Notes: generated by a model from the letters alone, not told the origin. A DNA stretch of 64,000 nucleotides from Guyanagaster necrorhizus (GCF_019112545.1 NW_025064892.1:372001-436000), one strand, 5' to 3'; shown: positions 1-12,286, numbered from the stretch's first letter. A program made the numbers and translations.

Positions 1-2
1 TT

Positions 3-158
3 TTTGAGATCCATCTGAGATTTACATTTCCGATCAAGCCTGTCGACGCTATTCCATTGAAGTCGGTCTTCGAGGAAGTCGCCACAGGGAGCTGTACCCG
101 ACCTCCAACTGTCTCACAGGCACCCCGTCGACGATGCATCGTCGTTACCGAGAAATAA
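3..158 (+). CDS. Possible 3' end of an upstream gene (partial)
   Basis: A frame is open from the left edge of the window to TAA at 156-158, about 51 codons, with the readable segment IHLRFTFPIKPVDAIPLK near the start. Its composition is protein-like but I do not recognise the family. If real it is the last exon of a gene on the left and converges on the glucosidase II beta gene, whose stop lies about 320 bp away. An acceptor at the edge cannot be judged. It could also be chance open sequence. Bases 159-480 hold no gene I can support. Confidence 0.3.
   Translation, partial: FEIHLRFTFPIKPVDAIPLKSVFEEVATGSCTRPPTVSQAPRRRCIVVTEK
129..144. repeat. 16-bp perfect palindrome
   Basis: CGACGATGCATCGTCG is its own reverse complement. 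The core ACGATGCAT recurs about 30 bases downstream (162-170). It lies at the end of the possible upstream reading frame. Function unknown. Confidence 0.6.
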
Positions 159-480
159 AGGAACGATGCATGTGAGGCTCGCAAAAGCAGATTACGTTTA
201 GTTCAATTATCCAAAGGCTAGAATGGACGCGTACTTTTATGGAACATACTTACTCGCCGAACTCGATAATAGGACCTGATCACGATCAAATCGTTACGGT
301 AGCTCGCTAAATTCGCATCATACTGATTGTAAATTCGTAGGGTCGATGGTACGCATTCCCGCCGACTCCAAGCACCTGCGACTACAGCTCCAAAACTTGG
401 CAAACATGAGGCTGAGGTGGAGTCTTGACGAAAGCAATGTCCCTGACACCCAATACATGGTTGGAAACGTTTCAATTCAG

Positions 481-2637
481 TTAAAGCTCCTCTCTATCCA
501 TGCTAGACTCCGTAACTGGTAGGCAAAGTGCCGGCGAGGTTCCTGTAAACTGATATTGGCATTTCTCCAGCTCGGCGACCGTCAACAAGGTATTCTCCGT
601 TCCACAGGCCATCACCAGCTAAATTAAATCGGCAATCATTACGACGTATTCTGGCTCAAGGTAAGGAAACTCACTATCACACTCCTTTCTGGCCCGTTCC
701 AGCATTTAGTACCTTTCTCATAATTTTGTTTTTGGTAATATGCGGGTTGTCCTGGTTCTGCATCCCGATTCCATGCCACGAATTTCCTAAAACGAGTTAG
801 TGACCTATATCCAAAAGCTGCATATTACTCACCCCAAATTGAATGTAGAACCACCCTTGTTGGGCTTTTGCTTAGCGGTGCCGAATAAACACACCTCATA
901 CGTGTAGCTGTTGGGAGACATGAGTACACCCGCAGCATTTTGCACGGTAACCAGGTCACTGACTCTCCGGTATCTTTCTCTAAGCACGTTCCATCTAGCT
1001 TCTTCCATTCACCTTCAGTCCCAAAGCCAGCAGGATCAAAGAGCTCTGAAAAGTCTTTCTCGGCGTTTTCCTTATCTTTGCGGATCTTCTTCAGAGTGTT
1101 CTCTGCGTCGGTGAAGACTTGACGTGCGTGAGTAGATTCTAAGCTCAGTCAGTCGAACTGTTAAGCGAAACGGACCGGGGAAACGGACCTGCTGAGCTAC
1201 CGATCTCAGGACGGATAATGCCGAAAGACTCGAGCCACGAAAGGATCGCATCTTTCAGGTCTTCATATTGAGGTACCAAAGAATCAGGGAGATAGTTGGC
1301 GATGTCGAAAAGCTCCGCTGACGACGGTATTAGGTATTCATATCGACTCTATAAAGCTAAAACACTCACACAGAGATCCCGGAGGCGGCGATCTGACATA
1401 TTCATCGTGCTCCAGCAATAATTCAACGTGTTTCGTTTTCAAAAGCTTGTCGAGATCATTGTCGAGCTCCTCAACACTCCATTCGCCATCTTCAAGTATT
1501 TCTTCTGGCGGGGACTCATCCCCCTCCGCTTCATTGTTAGGTTCGTCCGTTTCTGATGAATCCTTTCCAACATCATTGATGTGCGGCAGCCCAGCGAGAT
1601 ACTCCCACCCGCGAACTGCATCGAGGACAGCCATGTCTTGATAATTGGGGTTATAATTCGTACGGAGTGTGTCTAAGATTTCGCTTAGGGTTTCCTCGCG
1701 TTCCAGATGTTTCTTGTATTCGCGCTGTAAAGATTTGAGAGCATTCGAATGGGTAATCAAGGAAGTGTAAAGAGCTTAAAATAACGTAGATTTTCATATT
1801 GAGCAGCGAACGCAGAACGACTGCTTACGAGATTGTTTCTTGAATTCGAGATCAGCGGCGGACAGCGACTCTGCATGTTCGGCGATTTCTGGCATTGTCA
1901 TGGATGCAGGTCAGAATTACAGCAGAAAAGGACATAAAAAAACGTACCTTGCAACCTGGCTACCTCTTTCTCTTTGGCAGCAATTTCCTGCTCCGAAGTC
2001 TGAATGAGGTTCTCTAACCGTTTCTTCTCCTTGTGGGCAAAGGCGACGTATGATGACCGAATTTTGGCGCCCTGAACAATTGTCATGTCAGTGGTACAAA
2101 AGAATGATACGCAAAGATTACAGTCTTTTGTATCTTGAGTTCTTCAGCGCGTTTCTTTCGATGCTCGGCGCCAACTGTAGCACAAGTATTACTGCACACT
2201 CCCGGAAGTTCGTCAGATCCATCGCAGCATTCGGCCTCTATCAGTGGTTACAGGTCAGCTCGCTTTACTTCTAAGAGGCGACTCACCGCAGAGACCATCC
2301 CTAACACGCGAACTCGGAATGCTTGCACCGATGTGACCTTCATTCCGGCAATAGAACATTGTGTTTGCACAGGCCCCAGTACCTGAGCGAGGAATTAATT
2401 ACACGTAGCCTGATGCATTTGACGCGTCGAACCTGGCTCATCGCTGCCGTCAGGACAGTCGCAGGAATCATCATTCACCCATTCCCAGGGTATCTGTTTT
2501 GAGCCATTCAAACACTCCCACGAGCCCGAATCCAGAGGGACGTAACGAGATAGCAAATATGGAGGGACTCCAAAAGATTTGTTTATGCCAGCAAGAACAG
2601 GTAGTGGCAGGGGAAGGAAGAGCAGCCAAGGAATCAT
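481..2637 (-). CDS. GTB1: Glucosidase II beta subunit (ER N-glycan trimming)
   Basis: Regulatory subunit of ER glucosidase II, which removes the two inner glucoses of N-glycans in the calnexin quality-control cycle. The first exon (2637 downward) encodes a hydrophobic signal peptide (MIPWLLFLPLPLPVLAG) and then an LDL-receptor class A-like cysteine segment with SCDCPDGSDEP. The middle (1338-1760) is an acidic, Glu-rich helical region; exons around 1898-2086 look coiled-coil. The C-terminal exons (481-1130) form the mannose-6-phosphate-receptor homology domain, with YEVCLFGTAKQKP and VMACGTENTLLT. The protein ends MDREEL, a KDEL/HDEL-like ER retrieval signal. About 550 residues from roughly ten exons, normal for the family. 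It diverges from RPS25 with 144 bp between start codons. Identity is firm; some exon ends are approximate. Confidence 0.93.
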
Positions 2638-2781
2638 TACAGGGAGGGAATAAGTACATTCGAAACCGTTAACGTGTCGGCCGTTACCTCATGAGATTAC
2701 ATCAGCAAACAAGGCCACACAGGGGACCCTCACGCAGCACAGCACACAGAGACGACCACTCATCGACGGTCGCAAAAATCA
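2638..2781. promoter_or_regulatory. Bidirectional promoter between GTB1 and RPS25
   Basis: Only 144 bp separate the two divergent start codons, so both promoters and 5' leaders must lie here or reach into the neighbouring gene. I see no clear TATA box. This is inferred from gene arrangement, not from a recognised motif. Confidence 0.5.
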
Positions 2782-3303
2782 ATGGTGAGTGCTATTTTCC
2801 TTCGAGGCTCTCAGAATCCATGCAGCGGATCTGTTCAACCCGTGTTATGGTCCCATTCGCAAGGGATCTGTATTATTGGGGCTGGATGCAACGGTTGCAC
2901 TTTGGATAACGTTGGCTGACTTGACTTTCTTTATTTTCCTAGGCCAAGGCAAAAGCACCCCCTCCGTCGAGTGGCGGCAAAGCAGCGAAGAAAAAGAAGT
3001 GGTCTAAAGGAAAGGTCAAGGACAAGGCCCAGCACGCTGTCGCTCTTGACAAGGCCACATACGACCGCATCATCAAGGAAGTGCCGACCTTCCGATTCAT
3101 CAGCCAGAGTATCCTCATCGAGCGGCTGAAGATCAATGGTAGTCTCGCCCGAGTTGCTATCAGACATCTAGAGAAGGATGGTCAGATCAAGCGGATTGTG
3201 CACCACTCGTCACAGCTGGTCTACAGTGAGCCTTTTCTTTCCTGATTTTGTTCCTGTTGCCAATTTTCATTTTACAGCACGATCAACGACAGCATCGGAT
3301 TAG
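2782..3303 (+). CDS. RPS25: 40S ribosomal protein eS25
   Basis: Small-subunit ribosomal protein of about 100 residues. The ATG (2782-2784) is followed at once by a GTGAGT donor, so the first coding exon is the start codon alone. Exon 2 (2943-3225) begins [13 protein letters not shown] and carries the lysine-rich stretch [14 protein letters not shown] and the family core [17 protein letters not shown] and [18 protein letters not shown] second intron (3226-3277) precedes a short last exon ending TRSTTASD. Length and motifs match eS25. It shares an upstream region with divergent GTB1. Confidence 0.96.
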
Positions 3304-3677
3304 ATTCGTTATTTGTTTTCGTATCATTCCCATGCCTCTATGTATTACACGCACAATCAAAATCCATGCTGCCTGACCTCCGTCGTCTGAGAGAGATTTA
3401 CGTTTACATCTTAGAAACATTTATATTTACACTGAGGTTGGTCGCGGACCAGACGGAATCGCTGATCATATTAGCCTAGGTGTAAGGAGTACGTTGCGAG
3501 TTCGTTACTGCACTTGTGGTTAATAAAATGCAGGATCTTTGAAAAAAAAGTCCCGGAACAGTTTTTTCATCCGTTGGCAGAATGTCCGGGCCGAAATGAC
3601 AGAACCGGGGATATACTCCACAAATTGTTCCCCCCATTCTTAGCAGCCGCGTCAGGTCATCTCTGCCAGCTACTATC

Positions 3678-5860
3678 ATGTCCTTAGCAAACTACTACAT
3701 TGGTGTCGATGTAGGTACTGGATCTGCTCGCGCATCGCTCGTCAAGGACGACGGCACTACCGTCGCGTCGTTTACCAAAGAAACCATCACTTACCGCGAC
3801 CCCGAGAACCATCGCATTTTCGAACAGTCCACCAACAATATCTGGGACGCGATATCCACATGCATCAGAACTTGCTTAAACGATTCTGGTGTCTCGCCAT
3901 CCTCTGTGAAGGGTATTGGATTTGACGCTACCTGCTCGCTCGCCGTCTCCGATTTCCAGGGGGAACCAGTCATTATCACGGGAGGCGACCAACTGGGTCA
4001 GAATGGAGACCGCAATGTCATCTTGTGGGCTGACCATCGCGCTGAGAAGGAAGCGGATCTAATTAACAGTACCGGCTCTGTCGTTCTCGATTATGTCGGT
4101 GGAACCATGAGTGTGCGTGCGTTTCATATAATTTCAAAATAGACTAACGCAAACTAATTATGATTCCAGTTGGAAATGGAGATTCCAAAAGTCCTCTGGT
4201 TGAAGAACCATATGGACGCAGCCCTTTTTTCTCGCTGTCAATTCTTTGACCTTCCCGACTTCCTTACATACCGTGCAACCACCGACAGCACACGATCATG
4301 CTGCTCAGTTACCTGCAAATGCTCTTTTGTCCCGAACAAAGGCTGGCAGGCAGATTTCTTTAAGAAAATTGGACTACAAGAACTAGTCGAGTGCGATTAT
4401 AATCAAATCGGTGCCGCAAACATGAAAGTTCTTACTGCTGGTTTGCCAGTTGGCCAAGGCTTGTCAAAGCGCGCCGCCGAGGAGTTCGGACTTGTAGAAG
4501 GAACACCGGTTGGGAGCGGGGTCATTGACGCGTATGCTGGTTGGATGGGAACGGTGGCTGCAAGGACTACGGGTAACGATGGGCAACTGTCTACCGATCT
4601 GCCGTCGGTAGACGAATCTAGTCATCGCTTGGCTGCTGTTGCAGGAACAAGTACATGTCATCTTGTTCAGGTATGGAATGTTGTTCGCGTTTCACTTTAA
4701 CAATCGGTTGACAATCTCCTTAGAGCCGCGAAGGCGTGTTTGTTAATGGCGTATGGGGTCCTTACAAGGTCAGCAATCTGCTGGGGGTCATATGTAACCT
4801 CCTGAACTCTTCTAGGACCCCCTATTCCGTGGTTGGTGGATGAATGAGGGCGGTCAGTCATCTACAGGACAGGTAGGCCATTCGACTTCTTAGAAATCCC
4901 CGTTCATCTTACATGCGGAACGTAGCTTATTGATTTTATGTTGATCACCCATCCCGCCTACAACAAGCTTGTGGAGCTTGGAAAGGAACAGAAAAAGAAC
5001 ATTCATGTCGGTAGGGCCGGCTTCCTAGCTATTCATCACTTTCATTCATCCTTTCCACAGTTCTTCAGGAGATGCTCGCCAGGCTCAAGACTGAGAGCAA
5101 AGTGGATAGTCTAACAGAGTTGACAAAAGACATCCATCTATACCCGGATCTTCATGGTACGTACCGTACCGTTTTCCTCTCGTCATCAAATGTCGATTTC
5201 TTCCTGATTCCCTTCTTTCCCATCAACAGGAAATAGGTCACCTATTGCTGATCCCCGCATGAAAGGATCGATTATGGGTATCGCACTGGTATGATCTTCA
5301 CGTTCACACGCAACGATATCAATCAATACATTTTCTCTCTAGGATGATACCCTACACGACCTGGCGCGAAAGTACAATGTGACTTTGGAAGCCATTGCAC
5401 TCCAAACACGACACATTGTCGACGAGATGAACGCTAAGGGACACAGGATCACGTCGATCTATATGAGTGGCGGCCAGGCGAAGAACATCCCGATGATGCA
5501 GCTCTTTGCTAATACCTGCGGAATGCCGATAATACTGCCTTTCGATCATGCGGGGGCGGTCGTGTTGGGCGCTGCGATGCTAGGGAGGTTCGCCGCGGAG
5601 GCGAATGGCAAGGGTGAGATGAGTAACCAAGAGCAGGGAGATGTGCTATGGAAGATTATGGTATTTAAGGTTCTTTTGTTTTATTGAGGTTGATGAGCTG
5701 ACCGGTCTGCTAGGTGGAGATGACACTTCCGGGAACGATGGTTTCTCCGTTGGCATCACCCAAGGAAAAGCAGTTGCTTGAGGCCAAGTATAAGATTTTC
5801 AGAGAAACGATTTTGATTCAGAAACGTTGGAGGCAGGAAATGGAAGACGCGTGCAAGTGA
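3678..5860 (+). CDS. FGGY-family carbohydrate kinase, probable D-ribulokinase
   Basis: Sugar kinase of the FGGY family (ASKHA fold). The N-terminal phosphate-binding loop reads IGVDVGTGSARASLV at residues 6-20; other family blocks are GIGFDATCSLAV, NVILWADHRA, VGSGVIDAYAGWMGTVA, GTSTCHLV, GVWGPYKDPLFRGWWMNEGGQS and, near the C-terminus, IYMSGGQAKN and DHAGAVVLGAAMLG. About eight exons give roughly 600 residues, the length of yeast YDR109C and human FGGY. Those relatives are reported to phosphorylate D-ribulose, and the spaced WADHRA block is typical of the ribulokinase branch; the substrate here is inferred by family only. No signal peptide or membrane segment, so probably cytosolic. It converges on the uL2 gene, 240 bp away. 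Confidence 0.9.
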
Positions 5861-6100
5861 AGGATGGGAATCTTCCAGTAGATATATATCCAAGATGTAA
5901 TTTTAGATACCTTACCATCTAAAGAATTAAACATCCCAGCGCTGATAGTTGACCATGAACATCATTTATTGATCATCCAGCATTCATTTCTTATACAGAC
6001 TTCATAGATCGGACATGATATGGCATACGTGATAGTGCACACAAATTTTGCGCATGGTGGGAGATATGCGAAGACAACAATGTAATAATAGTGTATCGAC

Positions 6101-7086
6101 TTAAACATCCTTGACCTTGACTGTACCACGCAGGAGACCAGTCTATTGAAGATGCCATCAGGAACAAGAAGGGAAGTATACAAAGACTGAAAAGAGCGTA
6201 CCCGACGAGCAGCAATAAGACCGACTTTCTGTCCAGGAACAGCGGAACGGGCGATCGTCGAGGCTTTTCCGATGTGCTGGTGATTACCACCACCATGAGG
6301 ATGGTCCACAGGATTCATAGCAACACCACGAGTACGGGGCCAGCTAAAGAAGGTACAAAAAATGAGTAAATTATCTTCCAAAAAATGATGAGAGCGCACT
6401 TGTAACGCTTGGCCTTGTATTTGTGGTATGCCCGGCCGGCCTTGAGGAGAGGCTTGTCAATACGTCCACCACCAGCGACAATACCGACGGTGGCACGAGC
6501 ACCCCCAGAGATCGTCTTCTTCGCACCACTCGGCAACCTTATACGGGTCTTGTTCTCATCAGGCTGGTGTCCAATGACGGTTGCGTAATTGCCGGATGTA
6601 CGTGCGAGGGCACCACGGTCACCAACCTTCTCCTCGATGTTACAGACAATGGTACCTTCAGGACATTGTCCGATAGGGAGAATGTTTCCGACAGCCAGAG
6701 TGGCCTTTTTGCCGCAGTAGACGAAAGCACCAGTGTGGAGGCCTTCAGTGGCGATGAAGGTCTCTTTTTGGAGTTTGTAGCGGTAAGGGTCGCGGAAAAC
6801 GACTCGGGCGAGGGGGGCACCGCTGTAAGAGAATGGGAATGTCAGCCTAGGAAAAATTTTAAAAGTAGGTTAACGCACCGGCCAGAGTCGTGGATGATCT
6901 CCTTTACGATTCCACGAACGTACCCATTACGTTCCGCAAAGTCGAGCGCACGAAGGCGGGCGGGAGCCTTGTTAAGACGAGTGTGCGCTTTGAACTGGCG
7001 ACATAAATGTAAACGACACTCCGATAGAGTACAAATCGACGTACGATGGCGTGCGAGCGCCTCTGTGCCCTAATGACCCGACCCAT
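6101..7086 (-). CDS. RPL2: 60S ribosomal protein uL2
   Basis: Large-subunit ribosomal protein at the peptidyl-transferase centre. Exon 1 (7045-7086) encodes [14 protein letters not shown], then a GTACGT..CAG intron (6995-7044), then [20 protein letters not shown]. Later exons carry [51 protein letters not shown] and the diagnostic block [19 protein letters not shown]. The last short exon ends RGTVKVKDV. About 255 residues from five exons, the expected eukaryotic length. The long frames on the opposite strand here are shadows. Confidence 0.96.
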
Positions 7087-7764
7087 GGTTTATTCTGCAA
7101 GAAAGAGATATGTAAGCGTCTGAAGAAGGGTATCGCAGAAGACGAAAAAATTCGATGTCGCGGGTCCGGTCCATCCAGTTTGAAGTGTTGCCATCCATCT
7201 CAAAATGGACGGTTTTCTGTGCTGATTTGGCACAGAAAGTACATATCGACATCGAGAAGGCTATTCGGAGAGGATTCAACATCTGGGGATCGTACTCACA
7301 TTGTTCTTGAGGGGATTGGCGTTGAGCTCACACTTGGCCTATTGAAGGGACAAACACACAGACAAACAGAGCACTGCTTTACATAAGCAGCGCTCACAAC
7401 TCGAAGTTCAAACGTTCAATCATGAGTGCGAATTTTGTCTTGTCGATATATCACATGCTCAACCAATGCCTATCTTCGCGTCGCTTTATTGGAGTTGACC
7501 TTAAAGTCGAGTGTTGAATTTTCAACATTCAACGTATGGTCTAATATAACTATAATCACAGCCGCTGAATAATATCTGGGCTCTTCTGATATATGAATTT
7601 ATTGACCGGAATAAATTCCATGCAGATCTGCATTAACATTTTGCTAGCCCTGTGATTAAGCTCTACCAGTTTGAAAGTGATCTTCCCTAACGTGAATCAG
7701 AATGCGCAAGGAGTACACAACTCATGATCAGATGTAATCTCTCAATTCCACCAGCAACGATCAC
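7087..7764. other. Intergenic stretch upstream of RPL2
   Basis: About 680 bp holding the RPL2 5' leader and promoter. AT-rich towards 7540-7700. I see no coding signal, tRNA or repeat. Short open frames near 7070-7390 overlap the RPL2 leader and have no protein-like composition. Confidence 0.5.
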
Positions 7765-9244
7765 GTGCATGTAGTCTCCTTTCACATTTTCACCCATCTT
7801 CTTTTCACGAAGAAAAGGATACGGCTTCGAGATGTCCTACTATCTCACAGAAAAGACGAAGAACGACAAAGGATCTATCCATGCGATTTCCGAAATAAAA
7901 AAGTATTCGTGTCTTTCAATGAACTCCCGTTTGGGGGCGACTCGACGTCAAGGTATTATTTTCATCAAGGAGGGTCTCCCCGCCGCTGCCAGGATTGGTG
8001 TTACTCTGGGCAGATCGAATCTGTTAGGGCTCGCAGTCCATTCCTAATGCTAGTCGTCGAAGTCTTGTATACCGGCCAGTCAGAGCTACCCGTCATTCTG
8101 ATTTTCCTCGAAGACCAGATTGACGTCGAGTCTCTTCAGCCAGGTCATACCATCGCTGTGCTGTATCCAGAGCGATCCTTCTGTCTAGGAGAGCACGTCA
8201 TCATGCGTGTCCGTGAACCGGCAAAACTCAAGGTAACCACTGAGGCTGTGAGTCGCAAAGTCTAAGACGTATGCTATGTTACAGGTCTTACCATACGATC
8301 TCGATACACTGTTACAGAATCAGCGAAATCATGGAAGAACAGGCCTCGCTTGACGATTACGTGCGTTGTGCAAACTGCGGGAAGAAAGGGAGCAGGGACA
8401 TGCCTCCTCTGCTGAGATACACGGGATGCCTTAGGATATCGTACTATAGAGAGGTCAGTTATCATCCACAAAGATAGATGATTTAGCTTACCGTTTCAAA
8501 GTTTTGCCAAAAGGAAAACTGGAAAACCCTGTGCAAAGACGGATGCGAGATTTTCAAAGATCTTGACTGGTTTAAAACACTCGATTGGGGATCTTACGTT
8601 GAGAAAACGACGTCTGATAGGGCCCATCCTGCACAGATCGTCTCTACGGATAAGGCGGGACAAAACGAAAACTATTTCTTCAACCCAGCCTGGTGCGACG
8701 CGGAACCGGTCTATGTTCGACCTCTAAAATCCAGCTTTTCCATAGTCTCAGGTATGTTGAACTGTTAATCGCAGAACGAACATCTCTAATCTGCTCTCTC
8801 CAAGTGAAATGCTCTGGGACGAACTTCCATGTATCGTAAGCGGAATGAAAAACGTGAAGCGCGACAACCCGGACGAGCTGCGCGCAAGCCAACGGGGTCG
8901 GCAACGATCGTCGGAGGGATGGATGTACCGAGTTGCAGCTCGACCTGGTGTCTGGAAGGTTGTATCATTAGCACCGTGACAAGTTCTCCATGCTCACCTT
9001 ACCCCAAAAGATTGCGAAAGTTCATGTCCGTGGTAAACCCCGCTCACAAAGTGGCTGGATCGCCTACCATGAAAGCCAAGACCCGCTCACCCTAGTTGAG
9101 CACTCTCGGTACGTAGGCTACAGCTCCAAGTCTTCCTCGGTTTCTTTTGTCATCCGTTACGACTGGGGCTACCATATGCCAGACATTGGAAACATCCCAC
9201 GCCCATGGGCAGATATTGACCCCGAGTCGGGCTGGAAGACATAG
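7765..9244 (+). pseudogene. Decayed MYND zinc-finger protein gene
   Basis: Coding-like segments join into a protein resembling fungal MYND-finger proteins: one with GHTIAVLYPERSF (about 8140-8190), VLPYDLDTLLQ, a finger from CANCGKKG (about 8370), and a C-terminal piece ending YHMPDIGNIPRPWADI (stop near 9244). Between VLPYDLDTLLQ and the finger the frame must shift by one base, because the in-frame reading stops soon after. In the finger, the CxxC second knuckle reads YTGC and the usual SYC reads SYY, so two zinc-binding cysteines are tyrosine; both fit single G-to-A changes. Another frame shift or stop lies near 8970-9010. I infer an inactive copy. Unrecognised introns or assembly errors could rescue parts but would not restore the cysteines. 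Confidence 0.6.
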
Positions 9245-10388
9245 GCGCAAATCATCTCGACACAGCACGCACCAAAAGGCGAGAATATTACCAATCGAAT
9301 AAGATTTTCCTTCTTGACGCAGATAAGGCATCGGGACTTGCAAAGTTTCTCGCGAGGTCAGTTACGAGTCAGCACTTGGGTTTTTGCTCAACCATCCACA
9401 GACCGAGTATCATGGACGACGCTGGTTAGGACAGACTTCCCGACGGTACTTGGAAGCATCCCTTGTCGTATTCCCTATTCCCGGGCGAATGGTGCAGGGG
9501 TTCCGAGTCCTGCTTTGGATACATACCGCTGACAGGTGCAGACTGGGACTATGGAAGGTTGATCATTTCAGATGACCTTTCTGCCAGATTCCAGGGAGAT
9601 AGGGAGGATGATTGCATTCTGGTACGATGTTGATATGTATGGCGAGGGCGATGAGGATGAGCCTGCCTGTGAGCCATTGTAGGTTCTGTAATTGAATGAG
9701 TGTACGGAATGCTCCAAAATTCTCTACCGAGTATGCCTTTTCGATTCGCCAAGTTCGGATATCTCGGCAGAACATCGAGATTAGGTTTCTATGTGCTGCT
9801 AGGACATTGAATGTGGTATGATGCAGATACGTTTGTAAGATGAGGCACCATCTGTATCGACGGCATCCTTCTCGGGTACATTCGGACCCGCACTTTCAAC
9901 CAACAAGGTACCGTGCTGCATCAAGATTTGGAATAAAGAGGCATTTCTGCTTGTCCCTGGCACATATATCATTATGTAGAAGAGATCTCCACGCCTCGCT
10001 GTCAGACTTGCACACTCGCGCTCCTGGCCTAGACTGTCTGCGGGATTCACTGAAACAATTGCACGTCAATCCATTCTACGACTCATATTGAAAAACGCGT
10101 CTGGACGTCAAACCGAACAACCTCAGGGAAGAACAAACACAAGGCGTCCTACTCGTCGCCACCGCCGCCGCTGAAAGAACGCACACTGAAAGAATACGCG
10201 GAGAGGTAATAAAGGGGGACAACAGGACGTGTTAACCTGTCTCGAACGAAATTGAATTAATCAATGATAGTGCATGTAGATTGTCAGGTGTTATAGCATT
10301 GGAACATACATAATAAGGAGGTGGCCGGCACGCGAAAATCTTGGGCAGGCTCTCAAACCCACGTTGTATCCATTGTCTATCAATAGTC
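9245..10388. other. Unresolved intergenic region
   Basis: About 1.1 kb between the MYND relic and the SH3 gene. On the minus strand, 9563-9775 is open and has a hydrophobic run (LTGRLILIALAIHIN) that could be a relic of a membrane protein, and 9799-10050 is open without recognisable motifs. No splice-joined gene could be built. I claim no function. Confidence 0.35.
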
Positions 10389-11239
10389 CTACAAAAGCTT
10401 GACGTACGAGGCAGGGAACAACCCCGTCCTTCCATCTACTTCCCCCATCCACCTATCAGAAAACGAATCAAATCAGCGGCACATGCAGATTCGTGATCCA
10501 TGCTCACCAGTCCGCAGAGCTCTTCTCGGTAACCAGGATCCGCTGGCTGGCACGTATCTTCAAGTCTCCCGTTTCCTGTGCGTGCAGGGATTAGCAATGA
10601 GCCAATATGCCGAGCGGGGTAGCCTACCGCAGAATCATAGTCATACAATGCCTCTGCCCATTCGCCTGATGGTGTCTCTGGTTCTGGTTCCGGTTCCGGC
10701 TCTGGCTCTGGCGGTGGTGCATGTCGCACAGGTGGCGGTGCAAAGGCGTTCTTCTTGGGTGCAAAGGCGGGCGGGGGAGGGGAAGCATAGGTCTTGGGAG
10801 GCGGCGCGAGCGATTTGGACTTGAGCGACGAGGAAAGCATGGATACCTTGGACGTGGTATCGACATTTCCAAACGTCTAACACGGATTCCAGTTGGAGAT
10901 GGATGGATAACGAAGCGCAGCTTGACGCACCTTGCTCGACACGAGGCCTGCAAGCGCCCGGTCTGGCGGAGGACTTGCAGGCGACCGGTGCGGCGGAGCA
11001 GGCAGATTCGACCCAAAGGCATGTGCTGCAGCTGCTACTCGTCCTATCGAGGTGCTTGTACTGTCCTCCGATGCACCGTTGCCAGACAACGCAGAGGCAA
11101 GCTGCGGTCGAGACTGAAAGTACCTAGACGCCACTGGTCAGCATTCTCCTTATCCTCAGCGACCCGTCCTGGAATCGTACTCATCCAGCAGTGAAAAGAA
11201 CGCATCCTTCTCGTGGTGAGGGAGATTCGAAAACACCAT
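10389..11239 (-). CDS. Small SH3-domain protein with proline-rich linker
   Basis: Read through five exons: MVFSNLPHHEKDAFFSLLDE at the start, then a GTACGA..CTAG intron, YFQSRPQLASALSG, a linker with PAPPHRSPASPPPDRA, an exon starting TFGNVDTTSKVSMLSS, a Pro/Glu stretch EPEPEPEPEPE, and a C-terminal SH3 domain (GEWAEALYDYDSA..ETGDLKIRASQRILV..WWMGEVDGRTGLFPASYV). ALYDY, the WW pair and the FPASYV end are classic SH3 features. About 220 residues. An N-terminal helix, Pro-rich linker and single C-terminal SH3 domain fit fungal Lsb/Pin3-like and Csh3-like adaptors acting with actin-endocytic partners, but the partner is not shown by the sequence. Stop at 10389-10391. Confidence 0.82.
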
Positions 11240-11527
11240 GTCGATTCTGGCAAGTATTTGACAAGAGCGATTACCATCAATCGTCGATCAACCCGTCGAA
11301 CCCGGCTTTATCACAGTATGTTCTCTACACGCATTTACATTTATACGTACAGATCCGGACTACGCACAGCAGTAAACGATGACAAGTTTGAAAAAAAGGG
11401 AACAAGGATACCGTAGGTAAGAATAGAACACTCAAAAAGAGTGGGGATCATCTGAACAGGATAATAAAACGACAGACGTGATAAAAAACAGATAAAATCA
11501 TGAACGAAGGGGGTAAAAAGCATAGCG

Positions 11528-12221
11528 TTACTGCGCCCAGTTGAACAAGTCGAGGTCAGTCGGGAGGGGAGGCTCCACAGTCGGTGTGTTATTTTGAGAA
11601 TGCATCTGCTGAGGTATTGGTGTCGCTGACATATGTCGAGGGGTATGGGCCAGATCAGAATGGGATCCTGGTGATGGCGCAAAGGGGTATGACCCACCAC
11701 CTCCCTGCTGCCAATTACCACCACCACCAGGTGGAGACGGCACACCAAATCCAGCGCTCGGTGGTCGCGACATCCCAAAGCCCTGGTTATGCCCTCCCAT
11801 CTGCTGCTGCCAATGTGTCGGCTGTTGCTGCTGCATCTGCTGAGGGTTGAATCCCTGCTGCATCCCTCGCTGTTGATTCTGCTGCTGTTGCTGTTGCTGC
11901 TGCATCATCATCCTCTGGAAGTCTTCCTGTCCCACCGACACACCCCTCTGCGTTATCCGTGGCGTCATAGGTGAAGGGGCGCCATCCGAAGGGGACCTTG
12001 TACTCCGTGCGATCCCCGGTATCGTGGAATTTGAACGCAGCGCGGGAAAATTGTCATTGCCGCCACCGGGAAGAGTCAACGGAGAGCCTACATGTGGTGA
12101 ATTGTTAATCTGCTGCTGCTGTGCCTGTAGCCTTTGTTGGCCCATCCGCTCTTGCTCCATCCGAAATCGCTCCTGTAACATGGCTTGCTGCTGCTGCATG
12201 TTAAGGCGTTGTTGCTGTTGC

Positions 12222-12286
<65 letters not shown>

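Noticed and set aside
6423..7073. 216-codon plus-strand frame
   Set aside because: It is antisense to the uL2 exons, whose identity is certain.
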